Position numbers and translations under genes: made by a program
The notes under the pieces: generated by a model
The model's input: only the letters and a program-made list of their open reading frames with translations
Told to the model about the DNA's origin: nothing
Databases searched by the model: none
Origin: Bacillota bacterium
GTDB lineage: Bacteria; Bacillota; Clostridia; Acetivibrionales; DTU013
Length of the DNA: 64,000 nucleotides
Direction of reading: 5' to 3'
Assembly: GCA_023435925.1 (NCBI GenBank)
Contig: JAEZLF010000310.1
Span: 1 to 64,000, forward strand
Part shown: in pieces, positions 9,483-18,441 of the stretch
Layout: every line of letters starts with the position of its first letter
Numbering within the stretch: position 1 is the first letter of the stretch

Positions 9483-10025
9483 CTACATCCCCCGTATTGT
9501 TTCCTCTATAATGTAATCCAGTTCAAGCCCGAGCCTCTCTGCTCCCTGTGCGATAATGTCCCTGTCTACCCCCGCAGCAAAGCTTTTTTGCTTCCACTTT
9601 TTCTTTACAGACTTCAGTTCCAGATCAAGAACACTTTTGTTTGGCCGCATTAAAGCAGTTGCTGCAATCAGACCTGTAAGCTCATCAATAGTAAACAGAA
9701 CCCATTCCATTCTTTCAGAAGGCTCTACATCACAGCATATTCCCCAGCCATGACTCTGTATTGCATGTATGTAATCCTCCGGCCACTTATTCTCCGAAAG
9801 TATTTCTTTTGCCTTTACACAATGCTGTTCCGGATACATTTCATAATCGACATCATGTATTAGTCCAACAATACCCCATTTTTCCTGATCCCGTTCATTT
9901 AAAATAATTGCAAAATGCCTCATGACCGCTTCTACAGTCAGAGCATGCTTAATAAGACTGTCATTCTTATTGTATTTTTCCAACAGCCGGTACGCCTGTT
10001 CTCTGGTTGGTGCTATGGTACTCAA
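9483..10025 (-). CDS. HD-domain hydrolase-like protein
   Basis: 180 residues from a TTG start that has GGAGGGG 6 bases upstream. An HD signature is visible: H in SLIKHALTVEAVMRHFA, LIHDVDYE, then downstream histidines in AIQSHGWG and a conserved aspartate in FTIDELTGLIAA. It belongs to the small HDIG/HD metal-dependent phosphohydrolase group of unknown substrate. It is transcribed alone and is followed downstream by the J-like/TPR gene on the same strand, about 130 bases away. Confidence 0.8.
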   Translation of the reverse strand: MSTIAPTREQAYRLLEKYNKNDSLIKHALTVEAVMRHFAIILNERDQEKWGIVGLIHDVDYEMYPEQHCVKAKEILSENKWPEDYIHAIQSHGWGICCDVEPSERMEWVLFTIDELTGLIAATALMRPNKSVLDLELKSVKKKWKQKSFAAGVDRDIIAQGAERLGLELDYIIEETIRGM

Positions 10026-10230
10026 ATGAGTCCCCTCCTTCTTTTGTTTCTGGTATTCTATTTAGTATAGCAAACTTGCACCTTATTCTACAAGCGGTTC
10101 GAAAATTAGATAAAGTATGCAGAAAGCGGAAACAATCATTATCTTTCAATTTAAGCTACATGCTTATGCCGGAATGAATCCGGCACATGCTCATGCAGGC
10201 TACGCCTACGCGCCCCGCTTCACGTGGCGT

Positions 10231-10351
10231 TTGGACAACGTCAGTGGGAGATTGTAACCCGCCACTGACAGCTTTTTCAATCGGTTACCCCCACCAAGGC
10301 TTTTTGCATAAGCAAAAGAGCCATGAGGAGGGGGACTGTGACGTTGTTCAA
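10231..10351. repeat. Palindrome-ended intergenic element, copy 1
   Basis: 121-base element with 13-base terminal inverted repeats TTGGACAACGTCA / TGACGTTGTTCAA and an internal hairpin GTCAGTGG/CCACTGAC. A shorter copy with the same ends and internal hairpin lies at 16643-16736. Both are preceded by CGTGGCG. It carries no coding capacity and looks like a MITE- or REP-type element. Confidence 0.8.
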
Positions 10352-10363
10352 TAAAAATGAACA

Positions 10364-10390
10364 GGGAGGAATTCCTGATGGAATCCTCCC
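10364..10390. other. Perfect-type hairpin beside repeat copy 1
   Basis: GGGAGGAATTCC and GGAATCCTCCC arms with a 4-base loop, just right of repeat copy 1. No T-run follows at once, so it is a stem of unknown role. The gap 10352-10893 holds only this stem and the palindrome at 10608. Confidence 0.5.
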
Positions 10391-10607
10391 TGCTGCTTCA
10401 GATGTTCGGTTTAACTACCTGTAACGCCAGCATTAATTCATTTAAGGTGAGCCATTGTCATTCAATTACTGCCCGAATCACCATTGGCCATCCCGTAGGA
10501 TCAGCTCCAATTCTACAATTTCTTGTAAAACAAAAGCTGTAATCATCTGCGGGATTGAAGTTGAAGAAATTATCCAACTTAATCATCTCCCAGCCTTGGA
10601 ATGAATA

Positions 10608-10670
10608 CTATACCAACACCAAGCATACTGTAATAACCATAAATGGTTATCCATAGTACACGTGGTATAG
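10608..10670. repeat. 63-base near-palindromic intergenic element
   Basis: Ends CTATACCA / TGGTATAG and a centre of ATAACCAT-AA-ATGGTTAT give an almost continuous cruciform. No coding potential. It differs in sequence from the TTGRACAACGTCA element and is unique in this window. Confidence 0.6.
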
Positions 10671-10893
10671 CCTCCAGCTTAGATACTAAACCACACCCTT
10701 CAGCACTGCGGACACATAATCAATATATCACTTACTATATTGATCAACTACTGCATCCGATACTATTATGAGCTTTCTATCGATAAATATTCCAGGAGAG
10801 ATGCTCAATCGTTATGGCAATATCTGATAGGTTTTATTAATCAGATTCTGTGAAATAATAAATAAAACTATATAGAAAAAGGAGAATGAAGCT

Positions 10894-11034
10894 ATGAGCC
10901 ACAAAGGAAATAAAGATCATAAAGTATCGTCAAAAACAAAATCCAGGAATAAATCGGAGAAAAATATTAACCCAAACAATGCAGGATCTGATTTCAATAA
11001 TCAAAGTGAACCGAAAGAAAAAGCAAAGCAATAA
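10894..11034 (+). CDS. Small lysine-rich hydrophilic protein upstream of ku
   Basis: A 46-residue reading frame with AAAGGAG 8 bases before the ATG. The protein (MSHKGNKDHKVSSKTKSRNK...) is rich in Lys, Asn and Ser, with no hydrophobic core, and is probably disordered. It ends 45 bases before ku and is in the same direction, so cotranscription is likely. I do not recognise a family; small basic spore or DNA-associated proteins have such composition, but that is only a resemblance. Confidence 0.6.
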   Translation: MSHKGNKDHKVSSKTKSRNKSEKNINPNNAGSDFNNQSEPKEKAKQ

Positions 11035-11079
11035 CGTCACACTGAGCGTATTCCTACAATCATTGGAGGCGATTTTATT

Positions 11080-11853
11080 ATGGTATCACGCAAATCGGTT
11101 ATAACGTTCGGTATGGTTGCAATTCCAATAGCGATGTACACAGCCACTCAGGATAATGATATCCATTTCAATCAGCTGCATGAGGAAGACAATAGCCGCA
11201 TCCGGTACAAAAAAACCTGTGCCCATTGTGGTAAGGAGATTTCTTCAAACGATATTGTTAAAGGATACGAGTATGACAAGGACAAGTACGTCGTTATCAC
11301 GGAAGAAGAAATTGAAAAGATTAAGACGGAAAAGGAGAAATCCATTCAGATTCTGCACTTCGCCCAATTGAACCAAATCTCTCCCGTTTTCTATGACAAG
11401 ACCTATCAGGCCGCACCCGAGGCAGGAGGTGAAAAAGCCTTCGAGCTTCTCCGATCGGCATTGATGGATGAGCAGAAGATTGCGATTGGCAAGGCCGTTA
11501 TGGGAACAAAGGACACATTGATGGCGATTATCCCCAGAGAAGAGGGTATCCTTATTTCCACGATGTTCTATGCTGATGACATCAGGGAGCTTCAAAAACA
11601 GTACGCAAAGCCTGAGGTATCCGAACAAGAGCTGAATTTGGCAAAGGTGCTGATCAACTCCATGGATACGCCTTTTGATCCTGAAAAATATAAGGATGAA
11701 TATCAAGCCAAACTTCACAACCTTATTGAATCAAAAATTTCCGGGAAAGAAATTGTTTCTGCTGAAACGGAAAATGTCAATAAAGTTGTTGATCTCATGG
11801 AGGCCTTGAAAGCAAGCGTTAGTAAAGCCAAAAAAGACAAGGAAACTGCGTGA
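11080..11853 (+). CDS. ku: Ku protein of bacterial non-homologous end joining
   Basis: 257 residues, the usual size of bacterial Ku. Family patterns are clear: SRKSVITFGMVAIPIAMYTAT at the N-terminus, HFNQLHEEDNSRIRYKKTCAHCGKEI (the small CxxC knuckle), VKGYEYDKDKYVVITEEEIEKI, and the C-terminal KYKDEYQAKLHNLIESKISG. It forms a homodimeric ring on DNA double-strand breaks and recruits LigD, whose gene begins 4 bases after its stop. GGAGG is 8 bases before the ATG. In spore formers such pairs protect dormant DNA; here no sporulation promoter was identified. Confidence 0.95.
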   Translation: MVSRKSVITFGMVAIPIAMYTATQDNDIHFNQLHEEDNSRIRYKKTCAHCGKEISSNDIVKGYEYDKDKYVVITEEEIEKIKTEKEKSIQILHFAQLNQISPVFYDKTYQAAPEAGGEKAFELLRSALMDEQKIAIGKAVMGTKDTLMAIIPREEGILISTMFYADDIRELQKQYAKPEVSEQELNLAKVLINSMDTPFDPEKYKDEYQAKLHNLIESKISGKEIVSAETENVNKVVDLMEALKASVSKAKKDKETA

Positions 11854-11856
11854 TGT

Positions 11857-14298
11857 ATGACATTGAAATTAAATGAGTACCACCAGAAAAGAGATTTTGA
11901 AAAAACTTTTGAACCCGAAGGTAAAGCAGAAGCTTCCGAAGGTGGTCTGAGCTTTGTTATCCAGCATCATATGGCCCGCAGAGAGCACTATGATTTGCGT
12001 CTGGAATGGGATGGAGTACTATTGAGCTGGGCGGTACCCAAGGGGCCCTCCTTTGATACTCACGATAAGAGATTAGCCGTACAGGTGGAGGACCATCCAT
12101 TAGAATACAAGAACTTTGAGGGTACTATTCCAAAGGGTGAGTATGGCGGAGGCATCGTCATGCTATGGGACGAAGGCTACTGGGAGCCTCACGGAGATGT
12201 TGAAGAAGGACTTCGTAAAGGCGCTTTAAAGTTTATTCTGAGAGGAATACGACTTAAGGGAAAATGGGCTTTGATCCGTTTGAAAGCAAAATCAGGCGAG
12301 GAAAAGATTAATTGGATTTTACTAAAAGAAAAAGATGAGTATGTCAAAACCACCGATGGAATATCAGAATTTACGACCAGTATCCGAACCGGGCGCACAA
12401 TGATGGAAATCGAAGAAGGAGAAGATGAAAAAATAACAAGGAATCCATTTAGCACTGCCGAGGTTCAGCTCGCTAAACTAGTCAAAACAGTTCCTGAAGG
12501 TGAGGATTGGCTCTATGAGTTGAAATACGATGGCTACAGGATTATGGCATTTGTGGAAGGTAACAGTGCCCGGTTATTAACGAGAAACAATCATGATTAT
12601 ACAAAACGTTTTCATGCTATTACTCCAATTCTTATTTCCTGGGCTGCGGGAAGGGCAATGGTTCTGGATGGAGAAATGGTAGTTACAGATGAGTCGGGCA
12701 AGTCCGATTTTAATGCTCTTCAGAACTATATGAAAAATCCCGGGGTAAAAAGCCTAACCTATATTGTCTTTGATCTCCTTGCACTGAACGGGGTGGACAT
12801 CCGCGGATCCCGTTTGGTTGACCGAAAGGAAATGCTTGAAGACCTGATGAAGGATGCACCCGGAAATCTCCATTACAGCCGCCATATTATAGGAAACGGA
12901 AAGGATAGTTTTGACGTAAGCTGTGAGGCAAATATGGAGGGCATCGTAGGCAAAAAATTGGATTCCATATACAGCGGCACAAGGAATGGTGACTGGATCA
13001 AATTGAAATGTGATAAGAGGCAGGAATTTGTCATTGGAGGATATTCCATTTCCGATAGAAAAACAAATGGGATCAGCTCACTTCTGCTTGGCTTGTATGA
13101 GGGTGGGAAATTCGTGTATGCCGGTCGTGTCGGTTCCGGTATCAGTGAGTCGGATGAAAAGGATCTTGTAAAAAAATTCGAGATATTAAAAAGAATAGAT
13201 CCGCCTTTCGAATCCGAACCTAAATCGAAATCAAATGAAAAACTAATCTGGCTTGAACCCGAATTAGTTGCTGAAATCAGATTTGCTGAATGGACAAAAG
13301 AGCATCTGTTGAGACAGGCAAGCTTTAAAGGGATACGGACAGATAAATATCCCAGGGAAATCATTATGGAAAAAGCTGAAGAAGAGACAGAGCCTCCATC
13401 ATCCATTCAGAAAGTGGAAAAAACAATGAAAGCAGATGAAAACGGAATCATGATAGAAGGAGTAAAGATTACAAATCCGCAAAAGATCCTGTTTGATGAT
13501 CCCGAAATCACAAAAGAAGATGTGATCCGGTATTATGCAGGGATCTCTGAACGCATGCTGCCGTATGTAAGTCATAGAATCCTGAGCATTGTGCGTTGTC
13601 CCAAGGGAATATCACAAACATGTTTCTTTAAGAAACATCCTAACTCAAGTAATAAAGGAGTTAAAACAATACCCATTACTACCGGTGATGGAGAAACGGA
13701 CGAGTACTTCTATATTGAGGACGCATCAGGACTGATATCGGAAGTGCAGATGGGAACACTGGAATTTCATACTTGGGGAAGCCGTGTGGAAGAGCTGGAG
13801 AAACCGGATATGATGGTATTTGACCTGGATCCGGACGAGGGAATGGATTTAAGCAGGATCCGTCAGGGGGTGCGAGATATCAAAAGCATTCTTGCTGAAT
13901 TGTCACTGAACTCCTACCTAAAGACCAGCGGCGGCAAGGGATTTCATGTGGTCGTTCCGCTAAAGCCGGTCGCGGACTGGAATACCGTTCACGATTTTTC
14001 AAGACGTGTTGTAGAAGTGATGGAGCAAAAGTGGCCTGATCAGTATACAAGTAATGTCAGAAAGACTAATCGAAAAGGAAAAATATTCATTGACTGGATT
14101 CGGAATGGCAGAGGCGCAACAAGTGTAGCCCCTTATTCACTTAGAGCGAGAAAAGGAGCCAAGGTATCCATGCCGATTTCCTGGGATGAGCTAGACACGG
14201 TTTCCCCAGATGGCATCAGCCTGTCAGAAGCACTCTCGAGGGCTATTGGCAATGATCCCTGGAAAGATTTTTTTCAGAATAATCAGATGCTTAAATAA
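11857..14298 (+). CDS. ligD: ATP-dependent DNA ligase LigD (PE-LIG-POL)
   Basis: 813 residues with three domains in the order 3'-phosphoesterase (about 10-160; FVIQHHMARREHYDLRLEW, SWAVPKGPS), ATP-dependent ligase (about 200-500; nucleotidyl-lysine K223 in ELKYDGYR, DGEMV, EGIVGKK, WIKLK), and primase-like polymerase (about 530-813; metal motif DLDPDEG, SGGKGFHVVVPL). This order is that of Pseudomonas LigD, whereas Bacillus subtilis LigD lacks the phosphoesterase and Mycobacterium has POL first. All key residues appear intact. It closes double-strand breaks with Ku, and the two genes are coupled. Confidence 0.95.
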   Translation: MTLKLNEYHQKRDFEKTFEPEGKAEASEGGLSFVIQHHMARREHYDLRLEWDGVLLSWAVPKGPSFDTHDKRLAVQVEDHPLEYKNFEGTIPKGEYGGGIVMLWDEGYWEPHGDVEEGLRKGALKFILRGIRLKGKWALIRLKAKSGEEKINWILLKEKDEYVKTTDGISEFTTSIRTGRTMMEIEEGEDEKITRNPFSTAEVQLAKLVKTVPEGEDWLYELKYDGYRIMAFVEGNSARLLTRNNHDYTKRFHAITPILISWAAGRAMVLDGEMVVTDESGKSDFNALQNYMKNPGVKSLTYIVFDLLALNGVDIRGSRLVDRKEMLEDLMKDAPGNLHYSRHIIGNGKDSFDVSCEANMEGIVGKKLDSIYSGTRNGDWIKLKCDKRQEFVIGGYSISDRKTNGISSLLLGLYEGGKFVYAGRVGSGISESDEKDLVKKFEILKRIDPPFESEPKSKSNEKLIWLEPELVAEIRFAEWTKEHLLRQASFKGIRTDKYPREIIMEKAEEETEPPSSIQKVEKTMKADENGIMIEGVKITNPQKILFDDPEITKEDVIRYYAGISERMLPYVSHRILSIVRCPKGISQTCFFKKHPNSSNKGVKTIPITTGDGETDEYFYIEDASGLISEVQMGTLEFHTWGSRVEELEKPDMMVFDLDPDEGMDLSRIRQGVRDIKSILAELSLNSYLKTSGGKGFHVVVPLKPVADWNTVHDFSRRVVEVMEQKWPDQYTSNVRKTNRKGKIFIDWIRNGRGATSVAPYSLRARKGAKVSMPISWDELDTVSPDGISLSEALSRAIGNDPWKDFFQNNQMLK

Positions 14299-14366
14299 CA
14301 GTAAAATATCACAGCAACCTTTCAAATATTACATCCAGCCATTTTCGATATTGTAAACAGTGCCAA

Positions 14367-14408
14367 AAGAATAAATCGGTGTCATAAAATTGGCACCGAT
14401 TTATTCTT
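14367..14408. terminator. Bidirectional terminator between ligD and nagB
   Basis: A 15-base perfect stem AAGAATAAATCGGTG/CACCGATTTATTCTT with a 12-base loop stands between the convergent ligD and nagB genes; AT-rich arms supply U-tracts in both directions. Confidence 0.75.
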
Positions 14409-14484
14409 GATAAATAGTGTAGCATATTCCTAAGTTATCTTTTCACGCTTACAAAACGATATACCGGATAAATTCAAAGCTCTG

Positions 14485-15228
14485 TTAGTCCGGCAAAACG
14501 GTTATATACTGAGCAGACTGGCTGTCCAGGTATAAGTTCCAGTCGGGATGTGTCTTCATTATCGTGGCCGGTACCATGTTGTTCACCTGCTGCATCAGCG
14601 TATTTCTTACCGCATCAGCTTTCACCGCATGGGGCACCACACTGACGATGCATTTTGCCTTCAGGATCTGACTTACCGTCATGGATATGGCCTGACGCGG
14701 AACATCTCCAATGGTTGCAAACCAGCCTTCACCAACCTGCTGGTTTTTACATTTGTCATCAAGATTGACCACGATATAGCTTTCCTGTGTTTCAAAATCA
14801 GCCGGAGGATCATTAAAGGCAATGTGACCGTTTTCACCGATTCCAATGGCCGCAACATCAATCGGTGCTTCGCAAAGGCGCTTTGTGATATAGGCTATGT
14901 TTTGCGCAACATCCCCTTCACCGTTGACATAGATAGCCTCTTTGATGTTGACCTTGCTTGTAAAGCGCTCCTTCAGATATTTGCGGAAGGATGCGATGTG
15001 TGTTTCCGACAGTCCGACATATTCGTCCAAGTGAAACATGGTTACTTTGCTCCAATCCACATCCTGTGTGATCAGAGAGGAAATCATCTCGAACTGGGAC
15101 GCACCGGTGGACAGCAGCAACCGTGCATACCCCTGTGTCCCTATTGCACTTCTGAGTTTTTCAGCAATAAAATGTGCCGCATCAGCACCCATCTGTTCCA
15201 CCGTTTTTAATATATGAATTCTCATCAT
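14485..15228 (-). CDS. nagB: Glucosamine-6-phosphate deaminase
   Basis: 247 residues, full length. The family signatures LSTGASQFEM (phosphate loop), MFHLDEYVGL (catalytic Asp) and IGIGENGHIAFNDPP are present. It converts glucosamine-6-P to fructose-6-P and ammonia in the cytosol. It follows nagA by 90 bases on the same strand, at the far end of the gene set that also encodes an ABC importer and a phosphatase. Confidence 0.93.
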   Translation of the reverse strand: MMRIHILKTVEQMGADAAHFIAEKLRSAIGTQGYARLLLSTGASQFEMISSLITQDVDWSKVTMFHLDEYVGLSETHIASFRKYLKERFTSKVNIKEAIYVNGEGDVAQNIAYITKRLCEAPIDVAAIGIGENGHIAFNDPPADFETQESYIVVNLDDKCKNQQVGEGWFATIGDVPRQAISMTVSQILKAKCIVSVVPHAVKADAVRNTLMQQVNNMVPATIMKTHPDWNLYLDSQSAQYITVLPD

Positions 15229-15317
15229 CCATCATATCCTTTCATTTTTGTCTGTTTTAGTATTTGCCTTAGCAATCCGTTTTACAAAGGCTCTCACATG
15301 TTTTTCCTGGATGGATA

Positions 15318-16502
15318 CTATAAGTTCACTCGTATTCCATCCACATATACCTGCAGGATTTCGACATTTTCGTCAAATACCAGCAGATCCGCGGCTTTTC
15401 CTGTACAGATGCTGCCGGTGATATGATCGATACGCAATAATTTTGCGGGATTTATTGTCATCATTTTCACTGCTTCATACATTTGTAAGCCCGCTTCCTG
15501 CACCATAACCCGTATCAGTCGGTCCGCCGTGGCAACGCTTCCTGCAAAGCTCTGCCGATCAGGTAATTTTGCTATGCCGTCTTCTACAATCACACGAAAA
15601 TTATTCTGAAGGCTTCCCAGTACAGATGGTCCCTCAGGCATGCCAGCTGCACGCATACTGTCCGTTACCAATGAAATATGGTCATGAGCCTTGCATTTCA
15701 AGATCAGACGCAGCAAATCGGGAGGCAGATGAATGCCGTCCGCAATCAGCTCAATGAACAGATCGTCATATAGGTAACCGGCTTCTACAACCCCCAAAAC
15801 CCGATGACCATTCACCCTTTTCAACTGTGACATGCCAGAATAAAAATGAGTCAGATACCTGTACCCATGTTGCATTGCATGTTCCACCAAAGTCGAATCA
15901 GCATCGGTGTGCGCAATGGAAGGCAGTATACCCTGTTCAGTTAATATATCGCCCAACTCCATGACACCAGGGACTTCAGGAGCGGACGACCATCGTATGA
16001 CGTTGCCGTGACTTCGCTCCAAAATGCGCTTATAGTGATCCGGAAAAGGCTGTTTCATACATTCGGGTTGTTGTGCTCCCGCCTGTGCGGGTGAAAAATA
16101 AGGTCCCTCTAAATGGATACCCGCCAAATGAGGCATGTTTTGACGAATGTCTTTTGCTTTTTCGTAGCTGTCGAAGAATGGAAACAGTTCCTCATCTTTG
16201 CTGGCCACTGAGGTTGGACAAAGTGTAGTGGTACCGTGCCGCAAGTGCATACGCGAAGCTGTGACAACGGCTTCCACGGTTCCGTCCATAAAGTCACTAC
16301 CCCCGGCGCCATGGGTATGGGTATCGATAAACCCCGGGGACAGATAATTTCCGTTCAGTTCCACTACCTGGGATGCGTCCCTGTTGCCGGGTTCTCCCCT
16401 GCCCACTTCTGCAATGATACCGTTTGCTACCGCAACATAACCTCTTTCAATAACACCATCTGCAGTCAGTATTCTTCCATTCAAAAAAATAATATCGTAC
16501 AT
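15318..16502 (-). CDS. nagA: N-acetylglucosamine-6-phosphate deacetylase
   Basis: ATG 16502 is chosen (AGGGGGC just upstream), giving 394 residues. Amidohydrolase features: metal site DTHTHGAGG near residue 55, GIHLEGPYF, histidines in SIAHTDAD and YLTHFYSGM, and the catalytic Asp in SLVTDSMRAAG. It removes the acetyl group of GlcNAc-6-P, feeding nagB. The usual HxFN(A/M)M after the third metal histidine is replaced by HFYSGM, a variant worth noting. Repeat copy 2 separates it from the ABC permease gene upstream. Confidence 0.92.
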   Translation of the reverse strand: MYDIIFLNGRILTADGVIERGYVAVANGIIAEVGRGEPGNRDASQVVELNGNYLSPGFIDTHTHGAGGSDFMDGTVEAVVTASRMHLRHGTTTLCPTSVASKDEELFPFFDSYEKAKDIRQNMPHLAGIHLEGPYFSPAQAGAQQPECMKQPFPDHYKRILERSHGNVIRWSSAPEVPGVMELGDILTEQGILPSIAHTDADSTLVEHAMQHGYRYLTHFYSGMSQLKRVNGHRVLGVVEAGYLYDDLFIELIADGIHLPPDLLRLILKCKAHDHISLVTDSMRAAGMPEGPSVLGSLQNNFRVIVEDGIAKLPDRQSFAGSVATADRLIRVMVQEAGLQMYEAVKMMTINPAKLLRIDHITGSICTGKAADLLVFDENVEILQVYVDGIRVNL

Positions 16503-16642
16503 AAGCCCCCTATCTGGGACCTGCACAAGGAGATGATTCTCTGTTCAATTTCCAATGGGGGCAAGCCCCCATACCCCCCTCGCTGCGGGCAAAATAAATT
16601 CGCCCTACGCTACACTTCGTGCGCCACGCCTAAACGTGGCGT

Positions 16643-16736
16643 TTGAACAACGTCAGTGGGGTTTGTAACCCGCCACTGACAGCTTTTTCAATCGGTAACC
16701 CTCACCTTAGAGGAGGGGGACTGTGACGTTGTTCAA
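16643..16736. repeat. Palindrome-ended intergenic element, copy 2
   Basis: 94-base copy with ends TTGAACAACGTCA / TGACGTTGTTCAA and the internal stem GTCAGTGG/CCACTGAC, matching copy 1 at 10231 except that the internal part is 27 bases shorter. It sits between nagA and the ABC permease on the same transcription path. Confidence 0.8.
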
Positions 16737-16782
16737 ATCCTACACAGAAGACCTGCTACCTTGTGCGCCCGCTATATCTTCA

Positions 16783-18441
16783 TTATAAATCGATATCTTC
16801 TGCTTTAGTCAGCTTAAAGAAGAGAAGCAGCGATACGATCATCGTGACGGTCAATATCGTCGAAAGCGCTGCGGCTGCGCCATATCCTCCTCTGCTGATT
16901 TCCTGAAAAATCGTAACAGTCATAGTTTGAGTCTTGCCGGTGTAAAGCATCAACGTGGAAGATAATTCGTTGATGATGGTTATCCAGGACAGAATTGCAC
17001 CTGATACAATACCAGGAACCATTACAGGCATCGTCACCCTGAAAAAGGTCTGGAATGAACCATAACCCAGACTTGCTGAAGCCTCTTCAATGCTTGGACT
17101 GATCTGGCGAAGGATAGCCGCACTGGATCTCACCGTATAAGGCATCCTTCGGATAACAAAAGAAATAATGATAATCGCCGCAGTGCCGCTAAGCAACAAG
17201 GGTTTGCGGTTGAAGCTCATCAGCAGGATCAGACCGAAGATCGTTCCGGGTATAACATACGGGAACATGATAAATACATCCAGGATCTTGGAAAGAAAGT
17301 TCTTTCTACGTACCGTCAGATAGGCGAACAATGTCCCCATGATAACAATGATCACGATAGCAATAACTCCAAAGTTAACAGTATTTACAATCGAACTCAT
17401 GGACTTTTTGAAGACGTTGATATAGTTACCTATCCCGTACCCTTCGGCCCACATAACTCCTCTGGTGTTGCGGAAGGATACGATAATAATGTAAAGCTGC
17501 GGTAGTATGGCAAGCAGCACAACCAGATAGACATACCCATGGGCAAGAATATTTGAAATACCCTTGAGTTTTTTCGGCTTTGGGGGGTTGAGCATGCTCA
17601 TGGTATAATTTTTTCTGCCGGAAATCCATTTTTGTACTAAAAATACAACCGTGGCGATCAGGATCATGATCATTGCCACCGCGGAGGCAAAATAAGCATT
17701 ATTCCCGGTTTCACTAACCCATTCCTGATAAATAATAACCGGGAGCGTTGCATACCCTTCACCGATCAACCTTGGCGTACCATAATCGGCAAATGCACGA
17801 AGAAAAACGATTGTACCACCAGCCAGTATGGTGGGCAGTACCAGTGGCAAGCTTACATTCAATACCTTGCGTACACCATGATATCCCAGGCTCTCGGCGG
17901 CTTCACCCAGAGATGCATCGACCTTTTTCAGCGCACCCTTCGTATACATATAGATATATGGATACAATTTCAGCACGAACACAAGCAAAATTCCACCCGG
18001 TCCGTATATGCTCGGCATTTTTAAGCCTAATAGATTTTCCAAAAATTTAGTCACTACACCGTTTCTGCCCAACATCAGAATCCAGGAGTAAGCGCCAAGG
18101 AACGGTGGTGAAAGCATGGAAATGATGATAAAGATATCTACCAATCTCTTTCCACGGATTTGGAACGTAGTATTTATATAGGCAAGAGGCACTCCGATGA
18201 TGATAACCAGGATTGTCGAACAAAGCACAATCCAGACGCTGTTTTTCAATGCGGAGGTATAATAGGCGCGGCTAAAGAATTTTATGAAATTGTCAAATGA
18301 AAATCCCGCTCCATCAATATTCTGGAAAGAATAAACCATCATGCGTCCAACCGGGATGATTAGAAACAGTCCGAAAACAACCAGGGAGACCAGTCCCACA
18401 AAACTCCAGAAATCAAAGCGTGTGCCCTTCTTAAAGAACAT
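16783..18441 (-). CDS. ABC transporter permease, fused two-domain (FbpB/AfuB type)
   Basis: 552 residues with about twelve membrane segments in two halves; each carries an EAA-type loop (SLGEAAESLGYHGVRKVLNVSLPL and SIEEASASLGYGSFQTFFRVTMPV). This double-permease layout is typical of the iron(III)/AfuB/PhnUV class. The start lies inside the end of the ATPase gene (11-base overlap). AfuABC of Actinobacillus is known to carry hexose phosphates rather than iron, so the class name does not fix the substrate. Inner-membrane location. Confidence 0.9.
   Translation of the reverse strand: MFFKKGTRFDFWSFVGLVSLVVFGLFLIIPVGRMMVYSFQNIDGAGFSFDNFIKFFSRAYYTSALKNSVWIVLCSTILVIIIGVPLAYINTTFQIRGKRLVDIFIIISMLSPPFLGAYSWILMLGRNGVVTKFLENLLGLKMPSIYGPGGILLVFVLKLYPYIYMYTKGALKKVDASLGEAAESLGYHGVRKVLNVSLPLVLPTILAGGTIVFLRAFADYGTPRLIGEGYATLPVIIYQEWVSETGNNAYFASAVAMIMILIATVVFLVQKWISGRKNYTMSMLNPPKPKKLKGISNILAHGYVYLVVLLAILPQLYIIIVSFRNTRGVMWAEGYGIGNYINVFKKSMSSIVNTVNFGVIAIVIIVIMGTLFAYLTVRRKNFLSKILDVFIMFPYVIPGTIFGLILLMSFNRKPLLLSGTAAIIIISFVIRRMPYTVRSSAAILRQISPSIEEASASLGYGSFQTFFRVTMPVMVPGIVSGAILSWITIINELSSTLMLYTGKTQTMTVTIFQEISRGGYGAAAALSTILTVTMIVSLLLFFKLTKAEDIDL

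Noticed and set aside
10357..10542. 61-codon frame right of repeat copy 1
   Set aside because: Its start lies in a hairpin, and the protein has no recognisable pattern; the apparent ribosome site is part of the stem.
14548..15210. 220-codon plus-strand frame opposite nagB
   Set aside because: It is the antisense shadow of a conserved enzyme gene.
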